From: Tetraselmis striata
Lineage: Eukaryota; Chlorophyta; Chlorodendrophyceae; Chlorodendrales; Chlorodendraceae
NCBI GenBank assembly: GCA_006384855.1
Contig: VCJN01003221.1
Span: 1 to 64,000 of the forward strand
Reading direction: 5' to 3'
DNA length: 64,000 nt
How positions within the stretch are numbered: the first letter of the stretch is position 1; each line of letters begins with the position of its first letter. The notes under the pieces were generated by a model. It saw only the letters and a list, made by a program, of their open reading frames with translations. It searched no databases and had not been told where the DNA came from. Shown here piece after piece: positions 31,495 through 42,788 of the stretch. A program made the position numbers and the translations under genes.

Positions 31495-34191
31495 TCACGC
31501 CACCGCCTTGGCGCCGCGGATGGACAGGTACTCCGCGAGCGTCTTCTTGGAGATTGCGCCCTCGTGGTGGCTGTCCTCCACAAGCTCGCCGTCCTTGAAC
31601 ATCATCAGCGTGGGAAGCCCGTACACCTGCCAGGCATAGGGGGAGGTGGGGGGGGGGGGGGGGGGGTAAGGGGGCAGATGTGGGATGTCAGGCCACCAGG
31701 CAGTGCCCGCCCCTCCCACCCGCGTAACCATCCGCCTCCTGCCATCAAGGCTATGTGAGCCCTGCGCCCACCGCCCAACTGCCCAGTGTTTCACCAATTT
31801 ATATAAAGGACTGCCGTAACATGGTTGACACTCCACACCCACAAAATGCCACACTGGCGATATACGGTTTTGTCGTGCTCACACTGCACCGCACTTCCTG
31901 GGGGAGTTACAGCTAGGCACCGAAGGCGGCTAAATCGCAAATAAACACTTGAAACCAAACCGGAAAAATGTGTCGTGTTGAGGGTACGTGTAAGATATAA
32001 TGACCATTCAGATTGCGCCTCCAGGGGCGCATCTATGAGAGCCCCTTATTATAAGTCTCAAGTCAGGCTTGCGACCCTTGCACGCAACCTACACGATCAT
32101 TTGCTATAGTTTCGTCTGCATTTGACCTCTGGCAGGCAGGGCATGCTCTTGTTCCAAGTGCTTGTATCACCGCGCTGGCACTGGTACCGGGCTGTCACTG
32201 CGCCAACCCGGTACCTGGATGGAAAAGCACACCGGGTGGCGTTGGATGCTGGGATGCCAACGCCCAGATGCCTGTCAGCCCGGTGTCGGCTCATGGTGCG
32301 GTCACTCGAGACAGTGGCTACGCGGTGACGGTGCTCTGTAGGGTGACGTACATCCCCGCGGCAGATGCATACTTATCATGTGTTTGTAAGTTTTCTTTTT
32401 CTTGGGAGGGGGGGGGGGGGGGGGGGGGGGGGCTCGGGTTGGCGGACAGGAGGAGTGCGGGGGGGATGCCGTGCATTTGTCAAAGGGGGGGCACACCGCT
32501 TGGCATACACACCCATGTTCCAACCAACTGCAGAATTCCCATCGCCGCCCCTCACACCTGGCTGGGATGCATGCAGTGTGATGAGTGCCACGGAGTGCCC
32601 CCTCCCCACGGTCGCGAACCCAACTTTGATATTCCGTATTCAGGCTCCACAGGAGACACACCACAGCGTATGGGCCATGGGGCGGGTCAAACATCACCGG
32701 CTGCACACCCTCTGCGCCCAGGTGGCTCATGCTCCCCTCTGTGCCCAGGTGGTGCATGCTCCCCTCTGTGCCCACTGAAAGCGCATGCACTATTGACCAT
32801 CATGGCCGCGGCCGGCAGCGGCAGCTAAAGCCAGGCACGGCCGCTGCGAGTCCGAACCCACCACACTGATCCGCGTGAGACGCCCTCTCTGCCATTGACC
32901 CTCCGCTGTACCAAGCCCGCGCACCAGCGCAACCAAATTTAGGGTTATGATGTTTGACATATGTGTGACGTAGGATGTAGGGGTATGCGATGGTGCGGGC
33001 TGCTGTGGGAGGGAATGGGGCTCGCGGGCGCCGCGCACCTTGTACTTCTCGACCAGGTTGGGGTTTGGGTCGGTCTCAATCTTGACCACCTTGAGGTCGG
33101 GGTACTCCTGCATCCAGCCGCAGGACCCGGCTCAGCTGCTTGGCGTGCGGCCGCACACTACGCCGACGGACAAAGGTTGATGTTTTGGGAGAGGAGAGGG
33201 GGTGGCAACGCCATTCCTCACCTTGTCGGCCCAGTCCATGATGGGGGAGATCAGCTTGCAAGGCCCGCACCACGTGGCCCAGTAGTCCACCAGGACCAGC
33301 TGCTCCGACTGTCGAGAGATAGGGGGTGCAAGAGGGGAGCGGGTCAAGTCCCGGGTAAGCTTCATAGGAGGGCGTGTGCCAGCACTGCGAGAAGCGACCC
33401 CGGCAGAGGTTGCCAGCGTAAGATTTCCTATGTCCTTCCTATGTCCTTCGGGCGGGGGGGGGGGGGGGGGGGGGGGTCGACGCCAGCGCGGTCGCGAAGC
33501 ACGGCATGGCAAGCTGTATTTCCGCTGCCAGCTGGGTACGAGTACTAGCTCAGGTCAGCAGACAACGCGTGTTCGTAACAGACTAGACCGGATAAACCTC
33601 GTATTAATTAACTGCGCGGGACGTACGGATGCCGCGGATGATGCTCTTACTTGCCAGCGGGGCCACGCGTTCACAAATAACGCTGACAGAAAGTGCGCTG
33701 CGCGAGAATGTTGGTCGGAGCCGACGCGGGCGGGCCCGACAACAGCGTCGGTGTGGGCACGGCAGGCGCAGCGTCAGGGAGGCAGACGGCTCTCAAACTA
33801 TGGCAGCTCAAAGCGCAAAGAGCGGAGCCACCGGGGCTGGGCATCCTGCGCTGGGCGTGTAATCCGGTGACGGCCGTCGCGTCCCCTCGAGGGGTCGTGC
33901 TGGGTGCAAGAAGCTGCTACTGCCAGGGAGTGCGCCGCCCACTGTCCCCACCCACAGTCATAACCGCTGCCACTGCCACACCCGCGCCCGCGCCCGCACC
34001 TTCAAAACCTCATCTTCGAAGGTGTCCTCGTTGACCTCGATGACGGCGCGAAGCGGCAGGGGGGACACTACGCGGCGGCCGGCGAGCGGCGCGGGCCGGC
34101 GCGGGGCGGGGCCAGTCGTGCGCAGCGACGCACGGCCGCCGACGCGAGCGGCGGGAGCTGCGGGCGCGCGGGCAAAGCTTGTGCTCGCCAT
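31495..34191 (-). CDS. TRXX: Chloroplast thioredoxin, x-type
   Basis: Four phase-0 exons give 159 aa: 34191-34000, 33308-33222, 33107-33039, 31626-31495. The first ~48 residues are rich in Ala, Arg, Ser and Pro without acidic residues, as in plastid transit peptides. The mature part has the thioredoxin fold with the redox site WCGPC (residues 77-81) and the cis-proline loop YGLPTL. It reduces disulfides in stromal proteins. [18 protein letters not shown] and [12 protein letters not shown] match the plant Trx x subtype (which serves 2-Cys peroxiredoxins) better than m or y, by recalled family features. Intron 1 holds a C-run of ~23 on the sense strand. Intron 3 (1412 nt) holds two, one ending 22 nt before the acceptor. 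Sense-strand TGTAA lies about 170 bp after the stop. The family call is secure; the x subtype is likely. Confidence 0.9.
32090..32230 (-). repeat. Dispersed GGCAGGCAGGGCA-family repeat in thioredoxin intron 3
   Basis: On plus: TATAGTTTCGTCTGCATTTG, then ACCTCTGGCAGGCAGGGCA. The same block occurs inverted at 49757-49800 (QTRT2 intron), at 50217-50265, and more diverged at 30972-31030 and 44700-44760. Confidence 0.6.
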
Positions 34192-34876
34192 GCTTGGGGA
34201 TGTGTGTGCTCGGGTGGAGGGGTGGGCTGGCGGTGGTGGATTGATGGCGGGAAGGCGGTGGTGGCTCGAAGCTGCGGAGGACTCTGTCCGGAGTAAAACA
34301 GCGCGCAAGGCTTCTAGCAGCCGGCGATGGATCGGCACGCGCTCCGGGCAGGCCCGGGGGGGGGGGGGGGCGGGCGGGGGGGATGAGAGCCCGGACGCTA
34401 CACATTAAGGATTAGGTTTAGATGTAGGCTTTTTCCTTCCCCAATACTTTGCGTGCATTCTCTTGACGCTCTCCCTGTAACCAAAAGGATATATTAGGTT
34501 TAGACTGGTACTGTACGGGTCAAAGTACCAGTACCCCGTCGCTACCTGTACCTGTACCCTGTAGTCGCTGCTACGGGTGGTGCCGCTTTGCGCTGCATGA
34601 CGCGGCGCTGCGTCTGCCCCACATCGCGTGACGAGGACAAAGTACATTGGATCGACCGCGGCAATCGCCATCCGGAAAGCCCTAGAATCGTTGTCCGGAA
34701 AGTCCGGAAAGCTTGTCAATTTCTGGCCGAAACCCTTATACCCTAAACGCTATTGTGCAAATGAACGATGACGGCAAGCCGTATTTTAGCAGCTCGTCAG
34801 CATCTTAAACTGATCAGAAATACTATTTATTGTACGCAGCATGTAGTGCATAATATGATATTGATATAAACCTACT
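34192..34876. other. Thioredoxin upstream region and spacer
   Basis: Contains the presumed promoter and leader of the minus-strand thioredoxin gene and a G-run near 34358-34370. Beyond 34.4 kb are GTACC-type motifs and AT-richer sequence; no other gene seen. Confidence 0.35.
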
Positions 34877-35270
34877 GTGAAGCCAATACTCGTACACTCG
34901 GATGGGTCCGCGCCCGACAATGATAGCAACAACTACGAGGTTCGAGGTACTGCACAGGAAAGTTTAGACCCCGAAACACAACCCTGCTTGATGAGGGTTA
35001 TTTATGGGGTCGAGCCAGCAGGCCAGCACCCAGTGGCGACTAGAGTACCAGTGGATTTAGATTTTTTGGTGCACTTTGCAGATCAAACTATTGCACCTGT
35101 GTGGAATCGTCTGCTGTTTGATGTGAAACAGACTCTTGCTTTGCAGAGGTTTCTGGATACGCCGAATGATGTGGCTGCAGTTTGCGGAGTCAGATGAGTT
35201 TCTGCAGAATGCGGCTAAATATCCGGCTAGAATTCCAACTGCAAATTTAATACTAACAATGATTTATGGC
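34877..35270 (+). pseudogene. Orphan ORF with frameshift, unknown
   Basis: An open frame (34877-35197, no ATG at its start) encodes a normally composed peptide including ILVHSDGSAPDNDSNN, RVIYGVEPAGQHPVATRV and FADQTIAPVWNRLLFDVKQ. Near its end a one-base shift continues as WLQFAESDEFLQNAAKYPAR up to a TGA near 35290. It lies in AT-rich DNA without neighbours. It may be an exon of a decayed mobile element; no motif is recognised. Confidence 0.25.
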
Positions 35271-35663
35271 GGGATATATGTTCTTCGTTTTTGAACGAAT
35301 CCTTGACAACTGTGTAACTAGGGCCTATAATATCATCATATCTACAAGGATTTGATAAACATTGTTTAACTATCTGCTCAATTGGATGTTGGGATTCAGG
35401 CACCAGGCAAGGGCATTTGGGAGCTTGCGGAAGTGCTTCTTCGCCTCCAGCAGCATTTCGTGCTTTTGGGTGTGCGCGTGTGGTGGGCAGGGGGAGGGGG
35501 GAGCTTTACATGTGCAATACGTAATTGCCGACCATGCACGGAGCTGCCTAGCAATGCGCGGTCCCTGTGGCTCTTGAGGCATTCCAACGCTGCTGTGTTG
35601 TTGACGCACCCTCACGGACGGGAAGCGAAAGAACAGTATTGCTTTGGGGGTGAATCATGACCA

Positions 35664-37664
35664 TCACGCCTGCCCAACGTACCCTGCCGTCCCTTCCGCG
35701 AGGTGGCACTTCCTGTACCAAAACAACAAAGTCGATGGCACACTTCTCCTGCTGCTGGTCGGAAGGGCATGAAGTGGTGGATCGGAAGAGTGCAGGTGGG
35801 AATGTGTGTGTGAGAAAGGGGGGGGGGGGGGGGGGGAGGGGGGGGGGGGGGGGCGCACCGGCACTTTCCAAACTTGAACACGTGGGCGCCGCCCTCGTTG
35901 CAGCTGCCCCACTCGATGGTAGCTGTGATGTACGTGGTACGAGTCACCTTCTTCTCCTCGACCTCAATCGGCCGGAGGCATTTCGGACTGCACGCGGGGA
36001 AGGAGTGTCTGCTCAGCAAGCCTGCCACCCAACCTCCTAGGGAGGTGATAAGACGCGACTGAGGGCGATGGAGATGGTCAAGGGGTGGGTGATCACCATT
36101 GATTCTTGCGGTACCGGTCGTTCCAGCTGTATGTGCAGGTCGGGCAGCTACGCTTGAGCCACTCCACCTGTGGATGGCAAGGTTTGCGAGGTACTCAGCA
36201 GAAAGTGTATCCGCAAGATGAGAAAGCTTGCCGGCCTCTAAGATGAGGCTGGCCATTCAAACCATTCGAAATAATCGCACATGCTGGTCCACACCTGCAC
36301 ATTGTTTCTCGCGTGTCCCTCTCCCGCCTTACACTTGAGACAGTAGCCATACTTCCATGTGTGCGCCCCACCCGAGGGGCAGTCGCCCGACTCCGATTCA
36401 AAGGCATCTGACGGCTTTGGCGCGTCTGGCCTGTCATTGCGCCAGTCCTCCAGCGCATACAAGCATTTCGGACACTGCGCAGCGACAAAGCGCGAGCATC
36501 GCTAAGCGCGTCAGGCGTGGCAGGGTACAGAGGTAGCAATTCATGGCGGACATCAGCAGTGTGGCTACCTCATTCTTGCGGTATTTGTCCAGCCTGCAGG
36601 CAAAGTAGTGGCACCCAGACATACTTAATGCCAAAGAACTTGTGTTCGGAAGCAGTGGGTGTTCGAGAGGGGGAGGCCATCATCCAATGGACTCACGATG
36701 CAAGAAATGAGTAAGTATGGACTGCATGCAAGCTCGACCCATGCAGGGCGTACCACGTGTAGCTGCAAGTGGGGCAGCTTCGCTTGACCTCCTTGAACTC
36801 CTTGTCCTGTGGAGGGCCACCAAACAGTCGAAAATCTCAATCGTTCGGAAATCCCAACGAATCCGTCCATCAAAGGTTCTTCGGATTGACTCTGGCGGTG
36901 GTATCTTCTAGTTGCCTGCATCCCTGTGCTACTCAATGACATGTCATTGTGATATGGCACCGTCACCTTTCCTGTGCCGTGCTTCACGTACCCCTCCCCC
37001 TTGCCGCACTTGCTGCATTTTCCAAACTGGAGAACATGTTCGAAGGCGGCAGTGTAAGATGCAAGGGGGGTGGGGGGGGGGGTGGGGGGGGGGGGGGGGG
37101 GGGGGACAACTCAACAAGAAGGCGGCATGGCTTGCGAAAGCATTTGCGGATGAGCGCCCACGGCTACAAGTGCCACACCACCTTGAATGTATGAGAGTCG
37201 CCCTGAGGGCAGCTGCCAAATTCCGACTCGAAGGCGTCGCTCGGACTCCAAAATTTGTTGGCAGTGCTCTCACCAGGGGCCCGCCCCAGCTTGAGACCAG
37301 TAAGCGGGGTTAGGCACTTTGGGCATTCGTTCTTGCCATACTTGTCCAGCCACCTGACCCGCAATGGTCGCCATCATTAGCTAAGACCGCCACAAGCATG
37401 GCACAAGCAGCATGGATCATCCCTTCCATGCTACATTCCCATATCGTCTTCGACTGGTATACATACATATGTAGATATGAATTTGGATATGGTTCTTTTA
37501 TATGCTTGATGGTAGCTTTGTAGTGCTACAGCATTCCCAAAAAGAGGCGGTCACACAACGGCAGTAAAACTCAGGAAAGGCAACCCAGCTTAGCCTCACC
37601 CGTAGTCGCATGTGGGGCATTTCTTGCGGATCTCTTTGAACTCCATTGGCTTTTTGCCGCTCAT
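35664..37664 (-). CDS. Triple-module zinc-ribbon protein (279 aa)
   Basis: Nine exons join in phase: 37664-37600, 37353-37182, 37026-36967, 36806-36754, 36593-36569 (25-nt microexon), 36474-36295, 36167-36097, 35987-35859, 35748-35664. The protein consists of three copies of an ~85-residue module (residues ~1-99, 100-185, 186-279). Each has CPTC-x-Y, then [LN]D[KR]Y-x-KN and CPKCL (two CxxC pairs, a zinc ribbon), then SDAFESE or equivalent, C-x5-H-x6-C and, in modules 1 and 2, a further x2-C before GEG (a second knuckle). Module 3 is degenerate at its end. Five or six Zn sites are predicted. CPTC and CPKC fall on separate exons in each module, joined in phase 2. No signal peptide, membrane segment or enzymatic motif is seen. 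I do not recognise a named family; nucleic-acid or protein binding is plausible inference only. TGTAA (minus) lies ~160 bp after the stop. Confidence 0.65.
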
Positions 37665-38792
37665 CCTGCACGTCCTGCAAAAGAGCAGTGTTGCGGGAAA
37701 GGAAGGGGGGGGGGGGGGGGGGGGGGGGGGGCGTATGTTAATTATTATCGTGTCCCCCTTCCCCCCTCAACGTCAGCATCGAGCAGCTGTGCGCGGTGCC
37801 CTGCAACTGGGCGCGAGTAATGTGGCAGTGAGGCAATATAAATGGAGTTCTTGCTGTGCGTTTCCGAGCTTCCGAGCGCTGAACTATGGTTGAACGCGTG
37901 CTGACGAGGACACGGCACTTGAACTCGTCAACTCGGTTACTGAGTTCGCATGGCACGTCACACTGTGGCGGGAAGCGTGCCTGGGCCACGTAACGGCTCG
38001 CGAGACAGAACGACAGCAGCAAAGTCACGGTTTGCCACTGCTATTATCAGCACCGCGGTGCAGCAGGCGCTCCGTGCGCTTACAGAGGGTGAGATGATGC
38101 TATCTCAGTCTAAATAGATGTCTTCTGGATGACACGGCGGATGCTGGTGGCATGCCGGCGCCACGCGTACAAGTGCTTGCGATGAATAATACATGTTCTC
38201 AATTTCTCATCAGTACCTCCAAAGATTCCGGAATGTATCGCTAAATATAGATTATCACCGCCCATATATGAGCGAGGCGCGGTAGAAAATTTCTTACGAG
38301 TGACCGGTATCATGTAGCGGTCGTCTCGTCCGCGAGAAGTCCCGGGATCGAATCCTGGATGATTCCGATGTATTTCGGCAATATCGTCCCGGCGTGTCCT
38401 GGGTTTATCCGGTTGATGCATTAGCCCTTCGAGGTTCGGATGAGGCACTGGTCTACGGGCTATGCCAGACCTACGACTGCAGTTGGCGCAACAGGTCAAG
38501 TAGTGCTGGGGCGGCTTCGGCCGATGTCCCGGGGCGAACTTTACTTTACTTTTATCTTGTACCGCTTTCAATAAGGGCGGAGGGAGGGGGCGCAGGCACA
38601 TTGCCTAAAAGGTGCTTATTTAGCTTCACTACAAGCTTTTGGGAGGGGCTAGAAAGTCCGAGGCACACCCGTGAAATTATAAATGAACAAAGTGGGGGGA
38701 GGGTGGGTGTCAGTGGCTGTCGCGGCGAGACCCCATGGTGGGTGCGCCGCGACAAAGAAAGATGGAGAGAGACACCCCGCCCCCTGGGGTTG
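37665..38792. other. Upstream region of the zinc-ribbon gene and spacer
   Basis: A G27 run at 37705-37731 (sense C relative to the zinc-ribbon gene) lies 41 bp upstream of its start codon, and TTTTGCAG precedes the ATG, so the 5' leader may contain an intron. At 38315-38375 there is a tRNA-like stretch with a B-box-like GGGATCGAATCC. The minus-strand frame 38601-38110 is open but unrecognised. Confidence 0.35.
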
Positions 38793-39058
38793 TAAGCACA
38801 CGACGGAGCAACATGCGGGAGCATCGCTATCCGGGATGGTTGTGTCGGGAACTGCGCGCTGGGTGGTGCAGTACGGGTGGACGGCGACTTTTGCCTGACG
38901 ACAAAATTGCCGAGGGGCTGCGTGGTTGATGCGGCTAGGTCGATGCAGCTGGGTCGATGCAGCTCCTACTCGGGCGGTACGGGCACGCCATGCGAACATA
39001 ATAGCACCGCAATGGTGCCGTACCGCGCCCGCTAAGTAGACAAAGGAAGAGGAGACCT
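38793..39058 (+). repeat. Left ~260-bp direct repeat (LTR-like)
   Basis: Starts TAAGCACACGACGGAGCAAC and ends GGAAGAGGAGACC. It aligns along its whole length, with scattered substitutions and small indels, to 40050-40303 in direct orientation. Shared blocks include AAATTGCCGAGGGG, TCGATGCAGCTCCT and GGCGGTACGGGCACGCCATG. Confidence 0.7.
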
Positions 39059-39259
39059 AACTACTAGTAGTGAATTTACATCGAAAGGAAGGGAGGAGGC
39101 GCGTGCACACTACCGAGACATATCTTGGGCGCCGGCCACATGGCGGTGGCATGGCGGGAAAGCAGCGACCGCCCCGGAGAAAAAACGGCTGGCTACCCTC
39201 GCACGGCGGGGCGTGCGAAGAGCGTGCGGGGGAAGAGCGGACGATGTAGTGTGTAGCCA

Positions 39260-39990
39260 ACGCCGCGCATGGTGGGGCTGCAACAAGGGCAGCCCAATGA
39301 GCCAAGCGTGCAATGACGGACCGATGACGCCGACCGGCTGCGTGCCCATGCTGCGAACGCAACCGCGACACGAGGTTACAACGGTGGCTTGATGGCGCCG
39401 ACCATTTGCGTGCCCCGGATATGAAAGCAACCATGGTACATGGTGCAGCGGCGGCCTTATGGCGCCGACCACTTGCGTCCCCGGGCTGCGAAGGCAACCG
39501 GAGCACAAGGTGCAGTGGCAACCCGTTGGCGTCGATCAGCTGCGGGCCCGGCCTGAGAAAGCTCCCGGGGCACATGATTTAGTGGCGGCATGATGGCGCC
39601 AAACAATTGCGTGCCTGGGCTGCGAAAGCGACCGGGGCACACGGTGCAGTGACAGCCCGTTGGCACCGACCAGCTGCGTGCCCGGGCCGCAAGAGACCGG
39701 GGCACATGGTGCAGCGGCGGCCCGCCGTTGGCGCCGACCAACTGCGTTTTTGTGCCGCGGAAGCGACTAGGGGGCACAAAGTGCAGCGGCGGCCCGATGA
39801 TGTTCTCCAACCACCTGCGTGCCCACACCGCGGGAGCGGGCTGAACACACGGTATAGCGCGGTGGTTTGACGGTGCCGATCCGCGGCGCATAATTGCGAC
39901 CGATGGAGCAAGCTGGCTGCGTGGGCTGCCCGGAGGCGGAATATAGCGGTGCCCGGTTAATGCCGACCGGCTGCGTGCATGGGGCTCCGA
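39260..39990. repeat. 67-bp minisatellite between LTR-like repeats
   Basis: About eleven diverged units. The anchor GGCGCCGACC (or GGCGTCGATC, GGCACCGACC) recurs at 39394, 39461, 39528, 39595, 39662 and 39730, giving a 67-68 bp period. Open frames across it on the minus strand are repeat-derived. Confidence 0.85.
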
Positions 39991-40049
39991 GGGGTAGGCC
40001 GGTTGTGGGGCAGAGTAGCGCGTTGAACCTGCAAGCCCCATGGTGCGTT

Positions 40050-40303
40050 TAAGCACACGACGAAGTAGTATGCGGGAGCATCGCTGCATCATAGGATGGC
40101 TGCGTCGGGAACCGCGCGCGGGGTGGTGCCGTATGGGCGTACAACAATTCCCGCATGACGATGAAATTGCCGAGGGGCAGCCATGTTAATGCAGCCGGGT
40201 CGATGCAGCTCCTCAGGCGGTACGGGCACGCCATGTGGACATAGTAGCACCTAATGAGGCCGCACAACGCCTTCTAAATAGACAATAAGGGAAGAGGAGA
40301 CCC
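40050..40303 (+). repeat. Right ~255-bp direct repeat (LTR-like)
   Basis: Direct-orientation partner of 38793-39058. Together they bracket the 67-bp minisatellite, so the whole 38.8-40.3 kb block looks like a non-coding LTR-type (TRIM-like) element or a large duplicated satellite block. Confidence 0.7.
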
Positions 40304-41383
40304 CTATTATTCGTAGTTCTAGGAGCTTCATACTTTTCCGCCGCATTTCACGGTGCTAAGGAAAGCAGTAGGTATCTTACCTAGTGTTGCGGCACGAGAG
40401 GATAGGGTCGACGGAGTGTGGCCTTTCCGCAGTGTCCGCCGTCACCATGACCTCCACACCCCCACCCGCCCTTCAGCCGTCGGCATCGAGCCGCAGCACC
40501 CCACCACCACACATTTGCCTCGCGAATTCAAGCCTCAAGAGGTGGAAACCCTGGAGAAACCGGTATGCCAGCGCACCGAAAAGCGTGCGCGCCCCCGCGT
40601 GCTCCTAGAATGATAGCATCCGTTATCGCGATTTATATGTTTTTCGTTGGAGCGCTCGACGACCACCCGCCTCCCGGCTACGATCCAGTGCGCGCCGTCA
40701 ACGCCGCGCCGCCGAATCCGATGCCTCGTCGGAGCCAACCCCGGATCCGCCAAGAACACTGACTCACCGTGCGGTGCACCCCTTTGCTCATCACCCCTAT
40801 CAATCTGCCAAGGACCATGCCATGCACTTTGACATGTCCATGATGTCTCGAAGCGGGCCATGATGTCCCGGCTCGGTGTTATTGTGCCACGCCGCATCCC
40901 GCACTGACAAGTGACAACCCCGTCGCATGTCGCCTACTAACAAAAATGATGGTGCGCCTGAAGGGTCAAACGGATCCACAGCCGCGCCCCGGGACACTGC
41001 ATTGTACTTATTGACCCGTACCGTTGGTCTTGAACTCCAACAGCGTGGGCTTCAAGCTCCGGAATCATAGCTTCCGGTCGCGACATTGAGCGCAAGGAGC
41101 GAGGGCTCCGCGTCTAGCACAAGCTGCATGTCCTCGAGTTCATCTCAGGGACTTGGGTACAATATTGACGAGATGCAATGCATATGTTGGAATAAGTTGT
41201 CCACCTCTCGGAGAAAAGGGACGATGCTCATATCGTGATCAAAGTGATCGCAAAAGGCATGTACGATAGCATCATGCTACACATAAGGCGCAGCGCCATC
41301 TATTAGTAGACATGATGCAGCATGCTGCACTATTCGTACTAGCAACCAGGCAACACTCAGAACAAATATATGACCATTTGTAT
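40304..41383. other. Spacer without a supported gene
   Basis: Several open frames on both strands (40.35-40.9 kb), none recognised. Confidence 0.35.
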
Positions 41384-41606
41384 GGTGGGCACACGCCAAA
41401 AGGGGCAGGGGCAGCCAAATAGAACACTACTCTAATCGTGTGGTTCGTGCTCTGAATGTTGCCCTCATGCCTTGATATGCTCACCTCCATGTATGGCAGC
41501 TGCACTTTACACAATAGATGGACAATTGCAGCACTTTTCCCATGGATACTGTTGTTGTTAGGACTTTACACAGTACATCAGCCAGCTACAAAACTTTTGG
41601 GAAGAG
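41384..41606 (+). mobile_element. Third, partial copy of the fold-back arm
   Basis: Aligns with about 13430-13647 of the fold-back right arm, sharing CCTTGATAT, TGTATGGCAGCTGC, GGACAATTGCA and CATCAGCCAGCTACAA in order. Like that arm it is followed by a G-run. Similarity seems to continue past the run (TCAGAT..., then AATT(A)C), so the G-run may be internal to the family. Confidence 0.65.
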
Positions 41607-41625
41607 GGGGGGGGGGTCAGATTAA

Positions 41626-41653
41626 GGGGGGGGGGGGGGGGGGGGGGGGGGGG
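41626..41653. repeat. G28 homopolymer
   Basis: The longest uninterrupted guanine run noted in the window, just beyond the partial fold-back copy. Confidence 0.9.
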
Positions 41654-41755
41654 CGAGGGGGAAACACACTTCCAATTTCTAAGGGCCTTCCCACCGGGAT
41701 ACTAGCGCTTTTTTAATTATAATTCATGACAGCACTTTGGTATCTTGTATCTTCG

Positions 41756-41820
41756 TCGGATAATGACGATTTTTATAACACTACATGGTACGTCGTGTCA
41801 TATAAATCGTCATTATCCGA
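41756..41820. repeat. 65-bp perfect-stem hairpin element
   Basis: TCGGATAATGACGATTT at the left is exactly complementary to AAATCGTCATTATCCGA at the right, around a ~31-nt centre. This resembles a miniature inverted-repeat insertion. Confidence 0.7.
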
Positions 41821-42007
41821 AATTAAGTAGTTGTATCATCGCATGTAGGACAGTCTTTCCTGCTGGTGTACCGGCCTCGTACGGTCTGACGGTAGTAGTT
41901 GCGGTACTATTGGTTTTGGAGCCGATATATCGTTCGAGGAGCAGTGAGCAGCAGGCAACAGCAACCAGTCCGACCCCAGCAAACAGTTGTCGCTCTTCAG
42001 ACATCAA
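41813..42007 (-). CDS. Possible small membrane protein, 64 aa
   Basis: ATG at 42007 (a second ATG follows directly), stop at 41813. The peptide begins MMSEERQ and has one hydrophobic segment, LFAGVGLVAVACCSLLL, followed by a hydrophilic tail. No family is recognised, it overlaps the end of the hairpin element, and there is no splicing or expression evidence. It may be spurious. Confidence 0.2.
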   Translation of the reverse strand: MMSEERQLFAGVGLVAVACCSLLLERYIGSKTNSTATTTVRPYEAGTPAGKTVLHAMIQLLNFG

Positions 42008-42650
42008 CCCCAGGACGGTGGCAACTGCCTTGTGAGCGAGGTGCCGATTGCGACGATGGCGCTCTTCGTCTCATCGGCGTCACCCGCGCAGTCGAGACTC
42101 TCGGCAAGGCGCACTCTGCTCCGCCCGCGAACTCTCCGCCACCGGCGGGCATCGTCACGATCGTCCTCGCCATGGTCCGGCCAAACCGCCGGGCAGCCGA
42201 GCGTACAGCCACCGGCAGGCGGCGACTGTTGGTGCCAGTCGGAGACACCGCGATCACCGCACTTGGTTGGGCCCAGGCGGACAGTCGTGCTATGCCGCAG
42301 TGGCGCAGATGGCGAGAAGGCTGGCGAGGACAGCCGCGGAGGGCTGGCGGACTTCGCACTCGGGCGGCGGACGGTGCTGCTCAGTGCGTGGCCCCCACCC
42401 CCGTTATCATTTCGTCACTTTGATATCGCCTTGCCGCGCGAAACCGTGCTAACATGCATCAATAAGCTGCACGCCTGTCATGGCGCCTGGGGGATGCATC
42501 CTCCTGCTTTTTAAACTCGTGTACCCCTCTAGCTCTCGAGTATTCCGCCATTCATCCCTCAGAGTCTATGCCAACAGCGTACTGGCTATAAACAACAGGG
42601 ATCTTCTTAAGTGGGTAGGTTCCTTAGGTATTCTGGCTGACAATGCGCTT
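42008..42650. other. Upstream region of the methyltransferase gene
   Basis: GC-rich overlapping frames on both strands. The 5' end and transit-peptide exon of the methyltransferase gene, if any, should lie here, but I cannot place them. Confidence 0.3.
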
Positions 42651-42788
42651 TAATATGCCGCCACGCCGCTCGGACTGATTGCCGCGGTTCCGTCCGGCCG
42701 CACCCCAGGCAGCCTGCCCTGCGGGTGTCTCGCCTGCAGCGCCGCAGGCCCACGTAACCAGTGGCGCGACTCCTTCTTCGCCAATGCC

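Noticed and set aside
38315..38375. Possible tRNA gene with B-box-like GGGATCGAATCC
   Set aside because: The acceptor and D stems do not pair, and the T-loop lacks the canonical TTC start.
39057..40092. Large minus-strand ORFs (172 and 211 aa)
   Set aside because: They are repeat-derived from the 67-bp minisatellite; no protein family is recognisable.
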